Below are positions 12,839-26,094 of a stretch of 64,000 nt of DNA, one piece after another. The notes below the pieces were generated by a model that ran no database searches, was not told where the DNA came from, and saw only the letters and a list, made by a program, of their open reading frames with translations. Position 1 is the first letter of the stretch, and each line of letters opens with the position of its first letter. Both the position numbers and the translations under genes were made by a program. The stretch comes from Monomorium pharaonis (taxonomy: Eukaryota; Arthropoda; Insecta; Hymenoptera; Formicidae): contig NC_050467.1 in assembly GCF_013373865.1 (NCBI RefSeq), positions 3,906,001 to 3,970,000 on the forward strand. The letters run 5' to 3'.

Positions 12839-15559
12839 AAAAACGTTTAAAGCGTGATAAAAGAGAGAGACAGAGCGCAATTACAAGAATCGTAAACATT
12901 CTAGCTACCAACATGAACGTGTTGCTAAAATTTAAAATAATCATTTCGTCAAATTCAGCGTAATTTTTAGATACTTTAGTAAAACTGTTCTCTTCCCTCG
13001 TGTATACGTACATATTTATTACACATACACATGTATATGTAAATTATTTATTTTTAAATCGATAAATCGATTGACACAGTGAGGGACAAAGATCGGACAA
13101 AGGTATACGAATGTTCCGTTTCGTCCGCCTCATTACAAAATCACTATTGCGCAATATTTAAGAGCGGCGTACGCGTAAAAGCGCCGCGCGTTAATTAACA
13201 GAGCTGATGTTACCTACGTTTGACGAAACTGTGTTAATTTACACGAACCGTTCAGCGTGTATTGAAAAAGAAACTGAAGAGAAATAACGAAGGGACAGCC
13301 TCTGGGCCTGGTCTCCGCGATTAATTAATAGTCCGCTACCAAGGCTCGTTAACCTTGTGACATCATTACGGTTGATTATTCGGAGGCTCCCCGATTAAAG
13401 CTCCGAGGAGACCCCCACCGGACTGACGGTTCGAGCGTCGGCGATCCAAACTCGTTCGCGTGGGATCACGAACGATCGATTCACGATCCGGCCGGTCGCG
13501 GCGGATCGACGAAGACGTAATATGTCTAACGAGTGAGTAACGACCGGTAAGTAAGCCGTGGTGAAATTCGCGTGGTTGCGTGCCGGCGTAGACGCGATAC
13601 ATCGGGGATAAGCGGCGTTCGCGATACGCCGTTCGACCGAACCCGCCGTCCACCGAACCGAGACGGTTCAACGTGCAACCCACCCACTTCCGCGTGGGTG
13701 ATCGGTTCTCGCGGCCGTGCAGCGGCTCTTGGGTTTTGGATGCGGACGTTGGTCGCGTCGACGTTTCACCGCCTCCGTCTCGGGGTGCGTTGCCGGTCTA
13801 TTCAGAGGCCGGCGTGCCACCTAAAGTGACACACAAAAGGCGACCGGCGCGAGCGTCGGGTCTACCGGTCAAGTCATAATAAGGAAGTACGGACAATGCG
13901 AGGAAACTTCTTTTCGTCGGAGCGCGCTGCGTATACACACCGGCGGTTCTCAATCGCGTGCGCGAACGCGAGGGTTTTTAGCAAACGGAGATAGCGAAAT
14001 GGAAATTTCGTTTCGTGCGGCGCTCGGAGCGACGCAACGCAACCGCAACAATGTAGCGTGTCAAAGTCGGCAGTAGCATTCGTGGGACACGATATGTTGT
14101 TTACGCGTAATTACGGAAATTGCGAAAGAATGCACTGGACTCACGCGCCCCGCGCCCCGCCGGCTCGAGTCTCCGCTAATGTGAGATTAAAGCGAAATAA
14201 TAATGCCAAAGGGGGAGGGCCTTCTCGGCGGGCTTCTCGGGAGCACGCGATGGAAATACGAGAAACGATCGCCGAAAGTGGCGAGTTCCGGTGCCGGCGA
14301 ACGGCGGCGTTCGGGAGAGGAAAGCGAGCGGATCCGGGCGCCTCCGCGCGCAACTCTGATGGAACTCGATCCAAAAATAAATAAGAGTTCATCAGAGAGC
14401 GGACCGAGCTAAATGAGCTTCTGCGAAATCCCTCGGAAGGGCGCGCACGCAATCGTACGCCGCACGCGAAAAATACGTACGCATGTGTGCGTGCGTGTGT
14501 GTGCGTGCGTATACATGGATTCCGGGGTCTCTTGGGTGGTGAAAAAACGACGCGGAATGCCACACCGCGAGATAGCGTAGGCGGTGGTTCTCCCTCACGA
14601 TATACACACTTGTCGGAGAGTTCACTTATGCTGAATCCCTCCCGTTAGCTGCGGGTGATATTAGAGCGCGAAAACCGATACCGGTCTGGTCGGGATTTAT
14701 AATCGGGAATCGTTACCTCTAAAGGCTTTCCCGAACCCACGCGCGATAGAAACACAAGCCGCACCATTTTTAGACTAATGACGCAAACGAGGCATTTATT
14801 TGCGATTCGAGCATTTCTAAATTTATAACTCGCTCCGGAAATAAAAGTGGCATGTATGTATTGAATTTTTGATATCGACTTTCAACAGTTTTTATTCACT
14901 TTACCTGTGAGTATAGTTTACAAAAAGATATTTGCGTAATTCGCAAATACATTTCAGACGAGTGTCTTGTCTTACGAATCAAACGCCGTAGAAACAAAAT
15001 TAGTCCGAAAGTCCGTAATTTCTGTAGCTGGGTTTTTAAATCCTTTCGTGCGGCTAAAAAACTCCGAAATGTATATATCTCCAAACAACAGCGGGATTGT
15101 TTGCAAAGGGGAATTTTTTTATTTGCATTAAAAAGTATAAAAGTCGCAATATTCTCGCGCACTCGCTTTCGAGTTTCTCAGGCCAGCAACAGCGGTAATT
15201 ACTTAACAGACGAGAGTTCGTTTGCGAGGCAACTGGTTGTGAATGGAGCTTTATGCGAGCCTCGAACGCAACGCCGTGTGTGGTGCGACGCATTCCTGTC
15301 CGCATTCTCTCCCGCCGTCCTCTCTTTCTCTCCTTTTCCCAGCCTTTCTCTCTTGATTCGGACATAACCGACGGCCCAATCTCTTTTCTTTCAGAGAAAG
15401 GGAGAGATAAAGGGCCGAAAGAACATGGAGAAGCGAGAAGGAAGAAACGAGATAGAAGGCCCTGTCCAAAGGCGTTTTTGTTCATCTCTTTCGATTCCTG
15501 GAACAAGCTGGTTCGCACCGGACCCCACGGGGCCCGGGCAATGTTTCAATTAGAGACTT

Positions 15560-15566
<7 letters not shown>
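12839..15566. other. Non-coding stretch, no gene recognised
   Basis: AT-rich to about 13070, CpG-rich from 13360 to 14680. A mixed TG/CG dinucleotide run lies at about 14481-14512. A small 7-bp stem (CACCCAC/GTGGGTG) lies near 13682-13701. Frames of 100-154 codons on both strands overlap one another and lack recognisable domains. Confidence 0.5.

Positions 15567-15626
<60 letters not shown>
15567..15626 (+). repeat. (AG)30 microsatellite, longest GA tract in the window
   Basis: Sixty uninterrupted bases of AG inside a longer purine-only stretch reaching about 15670. Such tracts bind GAGA-type factors in insects, but no function is shown here. Confidence 0.97.
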
Positions 15627-15629
<3 letters not shown>

Positions 15630-16000
15630 GGAGGGAATGGAGAAAGAAGAAGAAAAGAAAGAGAGAAAGAACAAGATTCGTTCGGTGAACAGACTCTTAA
15701 AAGGAACTCAAGCCTTTAACCGTCGGCATTAGACGGTTATGCCGCCCAGTTAGGATTAAAGGGCTTTGACGAATTAAGAGGTTCAGAGCTCAAGAGATGT
15801 AACTTTTAAAATATGCTTTCACCCTACAAGATTTGAGTACGTTAAAAGATGTATGGTTCATTGCTAAATCAATTAAAAAAGAGATTGTAAATATTGCCTC
15901 CTGCTAAGAATCTGACATCCTAAAAATCTTCGGCGTTCTGTTGATATTGAAGAAAGTCCTAATTCGCACTTGGAGAACCGACGCGATTATTGACTCGATA
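15627..16000. other. Purine-rich then unique sequence
   Basis: Purine-rich to about 15670, then unremarkable unique sequence. Nothing recognised. Confidence 0.5.
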
Positions 16001-16426
16001 ATGTCACTCACCCCTGCGAAAAAATGTAAACTTCACGTCACCCTCGATTTCCAGTCCTTAAATTCTTTTTCACATGTACACGCGGGATCGTGTAAATTAG
16101 GAATTCTTGGCTGCGATCGCAGGGTTTACGTTGCTCCACTTCATTCGAAGCTGTTTGCGCATTTGCCAATGTCGCGGGTACACAAAGGTGTCGAGTGGCC
16201 TATACGGGGACTGCGAGATCAAAGCTCGTTACGATGGAAGCCAAACGGTGGCATCCGGAGGGAGATGCAGACGAGGGAGTGTACAGCCGGGTACAAGCAG
16301 GGGTTATACAGGGAGATTGCTAGCGAGGAGGCATGTAGCCCCTGTGGTGAACAATTCTCTAGCAAACCTGTACAGGTGCTTCAAAACGATGATACATTTG
16401 AGACGCGAAATGCACCTTTTGTCTAA
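16001..16426 (+). CDS. Candidate ORF, 141 aa, unknown
   Basis: The frame starts at an ATG with A at -3 and stays open to a TAA at 16424. The product is compositionally balanced with no simple repeats, contains seven Cys and has no domain, signal peptide or membrane segment that I recognise. Against it, a second frame is also open over 16107-16484, so low stop density could explain both. No core promoter or convincing splice signals are seen. It may be non-coding. Confidence 0.2.
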   Translation: MSLTPAKKCKLHVTLDFQSLNSFSHVHAGSCKLGILGCDRRVYVAPLHSKLFAHLPMSRVHKGVEWPIRGLRDQSSLRWKPNGGIRREMQTRECTAGYKQGLYREIASEEACSPCGEQFSSKPVQVLQNDDTFETRNAPFV

Positions 16427-19400
16427 CTTACTTAGCATTTTGATATTGCATTTATCGTTGAAGAGATTCTTGGCGTTTTGTTAGAGAGAAATCTTTAAAT
16501 GCGTAGAGAGATAAATACAAATTTTCATGTACGTAAATTGCTTCCTCAATTACATTGGTAACTCGTGATTTTAACAAAAAATTTTTTTTAATACAAAATA
16601 TACATAACTTTACATCAAAGAACGTTTCCAAGTATTTAGAAGCAATATAATGTTTATCGTTTAAATGCTTGTGTATGTTTATTTTTAAAATTATTAACTA
16701 AAGTTGCTTTTTTATTACTCACGTAAAAACAGTTTCTGAAACATAAGACATAACTTTTAATGTAATATAATACTTGTGACACGTACGGCACGTAAAATAT
16801 ATATCTTCTAATACAAGTGGAATAACGTTTCGGTTAAAAACGGTACGCGTAATTCGTTCACCGTGCGAGAATTTCTGCGAAATTGTGCGTCGTTGCTTCT
16901 CATTGTACCTTATTTCCACGCCACGTTCTGACATTTCGCCGCCGCATAACGGGAGAAAGTCGGGTAAAGATGAGACGGAGAGGAAGTTAACGCGTGCAGG
17001 GCGAAGTAACTGTGGGGATTCGAGTTTCCACGGTCCGGCACTGCGAGATGGATAGGCCCTTTCCCGTTGGATTACCAACACGGTCCGAGCTCTTTCCATT
17101 AACGTCCAGGCTCTGCGTCGTGCCGCGTCGCGACCCAGAGAGCATTTCTGACCGGGGGTTTTCGGGCGGGAGAATAAGAAGCGAGGCAAAAAAAAAAAAG
17201 AAGGCATTTTGTGATCCCCGGGAGCTAAGGGCGAGCGAGGGTGGCCGTTGGCGCGCGTACTCGTCGATTCAATTCAGATCGAAATCGCGGGACGTTGATA
17301 CAGAGACGGTCGGCCGTACCGCTGGCTGCATCACGGTGAATGACCCATTATTTCCTCGAGGAACGAGGGGTTTTTCGGGCTTAAGGGCAAGATGGACGAT
17401 AGCGCACGATGATCCGGACCAAGGCGGACCGCGGCTGGGCCAATGACACCGATAACGATCTTGTCGTCATACCGATCCGCTAACGCGACGTGACCAAGTT
17501 TTGGCTGACCGTGGGTGTAAAGGCCCCGCTTCGAGAATGCCTGACGCAGTCTCTCCTTACAGAAAAAACGTTTCCCGAAGCTATCCCCGCTTGCAAGAAA
17601 CAAGTCAACTTACAGGTTTCTGTACAGACATCCACTCGATGTCATTAATTTAACTCAATCAATGGAATTAAATGATTTGTGACTCCAGAATGTTATTCAA
17701 CTCAAGGAATTGGTTCCAAGACTCTTTAATGTTTAACGTACGGCGTACGTCGTTTCTGTCGACTGCGAGAATCGCCGTTATTGAGGCATTAACTTCGACG
17801 CTTGCGGCGCGCATTTGTATCCAGAGCGAAAAGGCGCTCGGCGACATTCTGAAAGCGATCAGCACGCGTCGCTGCAAGGAAACGTCCCGTTTCGTCGCGC
17901 ACCGTTTTCCATTTCTGGCGAGTCTCTGGTAGTCGCGGGAGACGGGGAGACGGGGGCCGTATTGCGCGTTCCATTGAATGAAGATAGACCACAATGCATC
18001 CCGAGTTTCCAGAGATTCGGCCGGGCGAACGGATGGAGATGGACAACGATAAGTCGAAGGAGGGGGAGGGATTCGAAAAGAAATCCCGATTCGAGGCTGC
18101 GATACCCTCGACGATCGGTGAACGGTCACGTTTTATTCTCAGAGATAGCGTCGTCTCGTGGGACCTTGAGGTGCCTCGAGTTTATCTCGAGAGCGAAGAA
18201 ATTTGTCAAAATCCGAGGAGAGCGTGCGAAAATCGCGTCGGAGGCGATACGATCGACAAACGCGTACAGATGGATTTTGTTTCATTAGTTGAGGACGTTT
18301 TTGACAAGTGCACGTTTATCAAGAGCCTCTAAACGAGAGTTTGTAGCTCATTTATAATTCAGATAATTCGACTGGGAATTTCTCGAAGAGTAAAAGAGTA
18401 TCTAGAAAGTTTTGATGCGGAAGATCATGGTATTAAGTAGATAAATAAGCGACCATTTTTAAGATTAATTAAACGACACTAATTTCTTTTTAATACGAGA
18501 GAGTACTAAGATTTCTAGAACTGTAGAAAAATATTTTCAAATAAATATATTTTTCCATGTTCTTTTCAATAAAATGCTTTCAACAACGTTTTCTCGATTA
18601 TAACGGTTTTTTACTACAGTACTACTTTTCTATTGCAGATATTCATTTATTTATATTTCGTTTTTTTTGTAATTTTTTTCATAGCGTTATCCTTAAAGAC
18701 CTTTCCTGAGCATTGTAATAATTAGCTGAATAAGTTTCAATTAAAATTATTCAAAATAAAATAAAAAATATCCATTTGTCTTTTAAATATCATTTAATAT
18801 CCGTCATTTCTATCTCATAAGAAAATTATCAAATATAAATTGCAGTCAAATATAAGTCGCAATAAAAAAAGCTTCTAAACAATGATACAAGATCTCAGTG
18901 TCTTGTGGTAGACTGTTTCACAATATTGTAGACGCGCGATATTAGCATAACCCTGAATTAGTTCCAGTACGGGAGATTCAAATTCTGGAAACTTTTGGGC
19001 AACTCCTCGCATATTAATTCTAGTAATTCGCATATAATTCCGCCCGTTAATTCCTAACCAACTGCTATTAATTCCTCAACTTCCTCAATAAGAATCTACC
19101 TGTCATAATTGATAAGCGCGCAAATGTAAAAATCCTAAAAAAATCCTACTCGGAAGTCTTATGAATTATTTAATGATATATCGCTTATTATTGACGTGAA
19201 AAGTTAGCGTACGATGACTGAGCAGCAGACGCGTTCGCGCGCGCGGATTTAGGATACTTTCGATTAGCGGTTTAGCCCCCGTAGGATTCTCATCGCGAGT
19301 ATCTACCTACACTGCGAAGCGTTTGACGAGATTCGCAACGCGTAATTATCCTCTAAGTAGTTTAACGGTACGGATCAGATACGAAACACGCCGAAGATAA

Positions 19401-20557
19401 CATTTCGAAACATCAAACGCTAGTCGCGCAATAACCGCGAATGACGCGGCGTTACTATAATGAATGTCGGGATGGGCGAAATTGTTCGCGTATAATAACA
19501 ACAATTAGATGCGTTACGGGCTCGTTACACGCCGGCAAAGGAGATTAAACTAAATCGCGGGTCCTCTCGACGGGCGAGAGAGGAGAGGCGGGCGACGGCG
19601 TCGAGAGCCAAGTTGCTCGCGCGCACACATAGGCGATCTCTCATATGCCGCCGCGCTCGTTACCTAAGCACTAACAAATGGTTGTTTCCTTCTTCCTTCG
19701 GCCCAAGGCTGTTCCAGGTCGGCGCTGCCGCCGCCGCCGTCGCCGTGTTTAACACGGTGCGAAAGAGCAACGGCGCGTTCTCTTTCTTCGTTTACGCGCG
19801 CGCGCGGCTTTCGTTCTTCTTTAGGGACAATGGCCATTCAGAGAGCATGGAAAGTCGCCGGTCACGGCAGGACGAGCCGCGGCGTAAATATTTTTCAACA
19901 TTCCTTCGCGAACGCTTTCTAAAGCTTTCATGCCGCTGGCGGACCGTGAAAACTTCGCCGGAGCAAAACGTCGCGAGTTCCGACTGCCGTCTGTATGGCA
20001 TCGTACGGGACTGACGTTTGATACAATAGTTGGAAAACTTTTGCACGCGGGTGGGGAGAGGGAGGATGAATCGTCCTAAATTACTTAATACGTTAAATCG
20101 CCTCGAGATATCGAGATTTAAATGTCTAAACACAGATTATAAAGATAAACCTTAAAAATGTGCTAAAGAAAAATCAAATGTTTCCGTCTGTTTCTCCGGA
20201 CGATCTGAGACGGAATGAGATTTTCCTTACGGAGAAAAATGAAACGCGACCTTATTAAAAGAGAGAGACGTAGAAAGTATGTGGGTCTTGATGTATTATG
20301 TATAGCCGACCATAGAGCAGCGATAATGGATCGCCAATGTCGTAGACGCGTAGCGTTCAATCCTTCATGGGGAAACGAAAAATGATTTCCCTCGCGTGAC
20401 AAGGAGTTCCTGTCGACGTACCGGGAGACCGGGGGGGGAGCCGGAGCGAGTGACATTAAAAAATTAAACCTGCTCTCCCCCGAGCCGGACGTAACAAATT
20501 AAAAACGATAACGTTTATAAGAGAAAATTTGGACGGCGCGCGCCTTATTACAAATAA

Positions 20558-20559
<2 letters not shown>
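16427..20559. other. Mostly non-coding; weak ORF cluster at 17.7-18.3 kb
   Basis: AT-rich at 16490-16850 and 18330-19200. Between 17668 and 18332 frames are open in several registers, including an ATG-initiated 112-codon plus frame (17994-18332) and a 153-codon minus frame (17668-18129). They cannot all be real, and none has a recognisable domain. Repeated TTAATTC-like words occur at 19013-19080. Confidence 0.45.

Positions 20560-20594
<35 letters not shown>
20560..20594 (+). repeat. (AC)n microsatellite
   Basis: About 17 uninterrupted AC units. It is the only long AC tract in a window dominated by GA/CT. Confidence 0.95.
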
Positions 20595-20598
<4 letters not shown>

Positions 20599-21455
20599 AA
20601 AGCGAATAAATAAAATCCTTCCGGCTTGCTCCAGGTGTGCACGTTAACGATTCGTCGACACGCACGTCGTTAAACTTGATTGATTCTCTTATCTGGTTCT
20701 ATTAATATTTATACGCTGTCGTTACGCGCTTTCAGAGACCTTGGGTGCGTGGGTTTCCTTATTCTCTAAAAATATATGTTTCCGGACAGACATTTGTCAT
20801 TGTGTAAATGGTGATCGCACGAACGACACAACATGGCATTTCGCGCGAGCGATCATTTTCCCTTTTGTAAACGGGAGTTTTATTCTCTCGGTATGTAGCC
20901 GTAATCTACATGCCGCACTTGCAATTATCAGATCTCTGCCTCTCGGTGGGTTGGTCGCGTTTTATCGGTGCGATCTACAAATATTCAGTATAATCGCCGG
21001 GCGACGCAAATGCACAGCGGAGCAGACCTTCGGGATTTCGTTGTGGCGCGAAATGTAGGACGAAACGCAGTTTTTCAGAGGAGTTTTACGAAGTGCACAG
21101 CCTGAATCGATAAACGATACTGGTAGCCTTCGCTATATCAGGCTACGAAAAGGTAGCACGACAATATTTTATTTGTTTAGTTTGCTGATATTCACAACGC
21201 TGGCAAGATAAACGTCTGACAAAGAGACCTTCGGAATATCATTATGGCGCAAAAATTGTGCAGCAAGAGAAGCTTTTTTTATTTTTTACAGACTTTGTTT
21301 CGCAAAATCTCACGGGACAATCGTTACGCGCGTGTGCGCTATTTAAAAACGGCGATCTTATCGGAGATGCCTCTCCGAGGGAACGGCTCACTTCGCGAAA
21401 TCTATACATAGTTTTATGCACGTTGCGCTAAAAGTCGGAGCAGTGCACGCAGAAA
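20595..21455. other. Non-coding stretch
   Basis: Unique sequence, no gene or repeat recognised. A plus frame at 20741-21058 has no ATG start or domain. Confidence 0.5.
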
Positions 21456-21560
21456 TAGAATAGAATAGAATAGAATAACGCTTTATTATTAGACCCATAG
21501 AGCCAAACAGTTTTCGAGAGCACATGTGCGCAGATTTAGATCACGTATAAATTAAATGAC
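21456..21560 (-). mobile_element. Possible truncated LINE-type 3' end
   Basis: Read on the minus strand, an AATAAA (plus-strand 21482-21487) is followed closely by four to five tandem TTCTA units (21456-21477). A polyadenylation-like signal next to a short tandem tail is typical of the 3' ends of some insect non-LTR retrotransposons. No reverse transcriptase sequence lies upstream, so it would be a 5'-truncated insertion of unknown length. The 21560 edge is arbitrary. A plain pentanucleotide repeat is the alternative. Confidence 0.3.
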
Positions 21561-22931
21561 ATGTGCAGTCTGAGGCTGGAGTATAAACAGGAAAAAGGCA
21601 TTTTCTCGCATGAAAAGAACTGAAGCAAAATTGTCACCAATTTTTCAACGTCAGTCTTTCCACGAAATACAAGAAGTTGATACTCTGTACACACGATTCG
21701 ACGATTTTGTCCTAAGCATTTTTCGTCCTTGATAAAGTAAAAGCATCGTGATTAGTTATTACATTTATAAATAATTTGTTTTCTAGTAGATCGGATCGCA
21801 AATACTTTCTAAAAATGTTACAGCATATGTAGAAGAGCCTCGAAATAAAAATGTTTTCATACTTGCAAAAGTAATGAAAAATAACTCAGAAATTTTGTGA
21901 TCCACCGTGTGTTGATCGAAAAACAATAGTGTGTACACAGTGTTAAATTGACAAATTGTTTTTCATTCATTCGAAAGAAAAAGAAATTTCCGAAAACACA
22001 CAGGTAATCGTTCGAATGTATACTGCGTTCCGTATTTAATTGATTAAAAAAAAAGAGTCAGGCGACTATATGAAAGACATGGGGTATGAAAGGAATGCGA
22101 GGTGAACGGTCCTGGACTGTCTAACGAGCCGGAAACCGGACGTGCCGCGTAAGAATCGCACAGGAATCGCGGACGGTCCCGAACTTGTCGAAGCGGTTAG
22201 ACTTCCGCTTCAATGTAAAAGCGAGACGCTCGCTTCTTTCCTTTCCTTCTTCTCTCTCTCTCTTCTCGTCTTGTTCCTCCTCCGTTCTTTCTTTCATCGT
22301 CGGAAACCGGAAGTCCGTGTATACGCATTCGCGATTAGCGCAGACTTGCGTAAACAGCGATTAATGTTTGCCTGATAAACCTACTTTTTTCTTTGTAAAA
22401 TAAACATCAGCTATGCGAAACCCAAGCCGAATGAGTTGAAATTAAACTCAAATTAAAATGAAGCTTGATAATTTTTCTCCTGGGGCTTTGAAGTATTAAT
22501 AAGACAGAATCATAAACCGCGAAACGATGACTCGTGACGGCAAAACTCTCACCGCGATGTACGTAACTAAAGAAAAAATGTAGAAATTCTGCGAGAAGAG
22601 GTTTCCCCCTCGGGGGAATGTCGTGAAAAAAAATTAAAAATGTCATGAAAAAAAAAAAAAATAAAGGGACATTCTATTTCGCCTTATCGTCCCGCGGCTG
22701 TAATATAATCGCCATGTGGGAATAACGCGCCGCTTCGGGATGCAACCGCGCGTCCAGGGTGTTACATGCATTGTGCGCGGCTCGCGCTGATATCGCGGAT
22801 TCCATCTCGGCACGTAGGTATACACATATACTTTCTAATTCTGTTGCGCGAGTGCCTCTCCTCGGGCGCGCTCGCGAAGAAAGGAAACAAATTGCCTCAT
22901 TATGTAAGTCGTTAAAGCTTCCTATATTAAA
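21561..22931. other. Non-coding stretch
   Basis: AT-leaning to about 22070. A perfect 10-bp inverted repeat (GAAAAACAAT at 21918-21927 with ATTGTTTTTC at 21955-21964) flanks a TGTGTACACA palindrome. A short CT run lies at about 22245-22265. No gene recognised. Confidence 0.5.
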
Positions 22932-23435
22932 ATGCATTGGATCGGTCGCATCGGCAGCGACCGCGTGCTGCTGCTGCTGCTGTTGCTCCTCGTGTCTTCA
23001 TGCGTGCACGCGCGCGCGTATGTACACGCTCGCGGGCGAAGCACGCGCGTGTCCGTGCGCCGCGTAAACGGTCATCTACATGCGAAACATGGTCGCCGGT
23101 GCAATGAAGAAGAGAGAGACAGAGAGAGAAAGAGAGAGAGAGAGAGAGAGGTAGCGCGAGTCGAGAGGATGCGTTCGCACGGCCGGAAGTTGTACGAATT
23201 TGTACATCCTGCGCGCGTATCGCGCGCGGCCCGGACAGTATACGCTGCCTGCGAAGTAGCAGTAACATTTTTTTTCCTGGAACAACATTATGGCCGTGCA
23301 CCTATTCATGGCTACATCGTTTCGCTAACTGGTGACCATTTGTATGCGCGCTACACTGCGAGAGGCCGGTCGGAAAGCCCAAACAATTTCAACGTAACGA
23401 CGGCTGGAAAGTTCCTGGATCGGTGCACGCGTTAA
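22932..23435 (+). CDS. Candidate ORF, 167 aa, signal-peptide-like N-terminus
   Basis: ATG in a good context (A at -3) opens a frame whose residues 11-22 form a Leu-rich hydrophobic core followed by Ser-Ser-Cys and small residues. This resembles a signal peptide with cleavage near residue 27. The Leu run is encoded by a CTG repeat (about 22966-22983), and residues of about 59-73 are Arg/Glu repeats encoded by a GA microsatellite (23110-23151). The rest is Arg-rich with no known domain. Simple repeats explain much of the frame, so it may be fortuitous. It could alternatively hold a first coding exon of a secreted protein. Confidence 0.15.
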   Translation: MHWIGRIGSDRVLLLLLLLLVSSCVHARAYVHARGRSTRVSVRRVNGHLHAKHGRRCNEEERDRERKREREREVARVERMRSHGRKLYEFVHPARVSRAARTVYAACEVAVTFFFLEQHYGRAPIHGYIVSLTGDHLYARYTARGRSESPNNFNVTTAGKFLDRCTR

Positions 23436-24584
23436 CGTCGTCGTTAGATCGTGACGCAGGGGTCTATTTTTTACTTGGGGAAAAGAGGGGGGAAGGGGGT
23501 GGGGGATTCGCCAGCGCGGTGTAAAAGCCGGCGTGTATGTACACAGTACGCGGTGGCCGTCGTGTAATTTACGTCACACCATGTCGTATCTGCGGTGCTA
23601 AAATACAAAATTAATATTTGAAATTTTTTTACAGCTCCTTCGTGACTCTACTACTTCGCAAGCCTCGAGTGCCGCGATAACGGTGTAGAGTTTCTGCTTT
23701 ATTTTCAGAATATCGCAAATATCAAATATCAGTGACGTTCGGTGTAAAAATGACTGAACGACATGACTTAAGAAGGCATTATCGTTTCAAGAAAAAGGCT
23801 ATTTTTATGCAATTCTTTTTTTAGAAGTTATACTCGCGATTTGTTTTAAACTTGTACATACATAATAGCACGTATTTTATCTACAATTAAATATTCTTTT
23901 TTGCAAGTAAAAAAAAAAAGATAATTATAGCCGTTGTAAAAATGTGTACCAGAGCGCGCATTGTCTTTATGGCTCCTGTAAAATATGGACAGTGATTTAG
24001 AATTAAAAAATTGACGAGATTATTAATCCACAAATTTTTCGTTTCAAAATTATATATTTAGTCACTTTCCTCATCCAATAACGGAGATATTACAAATGGC
24101 CGATAATGCAAGAACCACAACATCACCTAGTTGTTATTTTTTCTACGTACTACATATACCATTATGTGTGCAAAGTTTAAAATGAATCGTTCGCCTACTC
24201 TTAAAAGAAAAAAAAAAGTTCACATGAATACAGCTTTCGAAACGACAATGCCGCTTAATATCGTAAAGAATACAAAATGTCACGTGAACATTTCAATGCG
24301 CGGAGAGAATAACGACATACGTGGGCTGCGTAAAATTACAATTACGCGGGTTGTAGCGTGTATACGCGCGTTATAGATCATTCCAATTGAACGGTCCTGA
24401 AGTCTCGCTGGGAATATTTCCGCTTCAACGGTGAGTCCGATTCGAAACAATCGCGGAGCGAGGTCCCGCGCGCGACCTCGCTCTCGCCTCGGTTTCATAA
24501 GTGCAATGCGGATAACGATGTTATTATTCCACCCCGTTTCTTATCGAGTAGGTCATCATCGTCATCGCTCGTCGTCGTAGTTCC

Positions 24585-24587
<3 letters not shown>
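23436..24587. other. Non-coding stretch
   Basis: G-rich patch at about 23478-23508, then AT-rich from about 23590 to 24250. No gene recognised. Confidence 0.5.

Positions 24588-24633
<46 letters not shown>
24588..24633 (+). repeat. (TC)n microsatellite
   Basis: Forty-six uninterrupted bases of TC. Confidence 0.96.
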
Positions 24634-24635
<2 letters not shown>

Positions 24636-26091
24636 CGGCGCTCGTGCTCCATTCATGTCACTCTCCTGCACTCTCCGTCTCGTTTCACCCTCGTCGTCGC
24701 GCTGATATTACGCACCGGGAATTTCAACGGACGCTTCAATTTCCATTGAATCGAATTTCTTTCACGGGCAGCAACAACGCAGAGAGATCCGCATAGTGCG
24801 CACGACGAATGCACCGGACGAAACGCGAGATCCCCGTATTACTCGCCGTACTACGTGCGTATCGTGTGTGCATGTGCAACCGAGAGAGAAAGAGAGAGAG
24901 AGAGACAGACGTTTGCCAATCGCAGTTGTTTCAATTATCGTTCCCGTTCTTTGGCCTCGCGCGACGACGGCACTCCGCTTCGATCTGCGCACTAGGAATG
25001 CGAGACTCTTGCCGCGCGGCGTACCACGCGTGCTAATGAAATACGATGTAAACAGGCGCGATGCAACAATTGCGTCTCGATCTACCGTTATGAATGTTCA
25101 TCGAGATGAATAGCGCGGCCGCATGAAATTTCCCACAACCGCTAGTTAAAATTTCAATGAGCGGCTCTCCTTCGAGCGCTTCTTCTTCTTCTCTCTCTCT
25201 CAGCGGGAACTTTACGGCGGCGTCGTTCGCAACGTTTCAATTTTCAAACGCCTCACGGCGATTAAGTCTCGGCCCCGTTAGAATTATACGAGCGGCGACG
25301 AGATTTTCTTGAAACGGCGAGCGACGGTATCGGGCATTAAAGTTTGCGATAATCCAACAAGATTGAATGCCCGGACGTGAAGACGTGACGAGGACAACGA
25401 TTCATCTTGGGCGCGCAATAGCGCGCGCGCGCGTTCTTTCCTGCTGCACTAATCCGCGCGCGATTGCCGGTCGTCTTATGCAAGTCGCGTTTACCGCCGA
25501 TAGTCGACTTACACCTTGACCCGCTTCCAGACGGACTTAAACCAGACACCCGGTACATACGTGCGTCACGGGCTTAAGCCTAATGAGCGTTTTGCACTTT
25601 CACGAGGCACCGTTTCGCAACAGTGACATTTCCGCTGGACCTAACAAATGCCAATTAAACGTTTTGCTTACCAGACACGCAGCGACTGTCGCAAAACCGC
25701 CGTCGGCGGTGCCCCGCCGGGTGTCGCCTCCGATTAAATTTATAGCGCGGCTTAGTCTTCGAGACATTCGTAAATTTCGGAGATTGTCGCGACGATCGAC
25801 CGACACGGCGATGTGTCTAATTGCGACGCATAAAATACGCGGCGAGGATTCGCTCGGGGTATTAACGTGAAATTATTGTCAATTTGCATTGTTAATGTTC
25901 CGCAACGAGGGAAACAGATAAAATTGCGATATTTATTGCGGATCTTAAAAAAGAATTGCGCGGAATCGCCAACGTACGATTACGATCGGTCAATATGAAT
26001 ATACGAGATGAAATATGAACGGGAGAAAAACCGCGGAAGAAACCACGAAGTTGGATAAAGCGCGAAGCGCGCAGCTGCTCGTCTCTCGTTT

Positions 26092-26094
<3 letters not shown>
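24634..26094. other. CpG-rich non-coding stretch
   Basis: Short GA run at about 24885-24906. A 95-codon ATG frame at 25583-25870 is open together with an antisense frame and has no domain, so it is not called as a gene. Confidence 0.45.

Noticed and set aside
25583..25870. 95-codon ATG frame
   Set aside because: Poor start context, antisense frame also open, no recognised domain.
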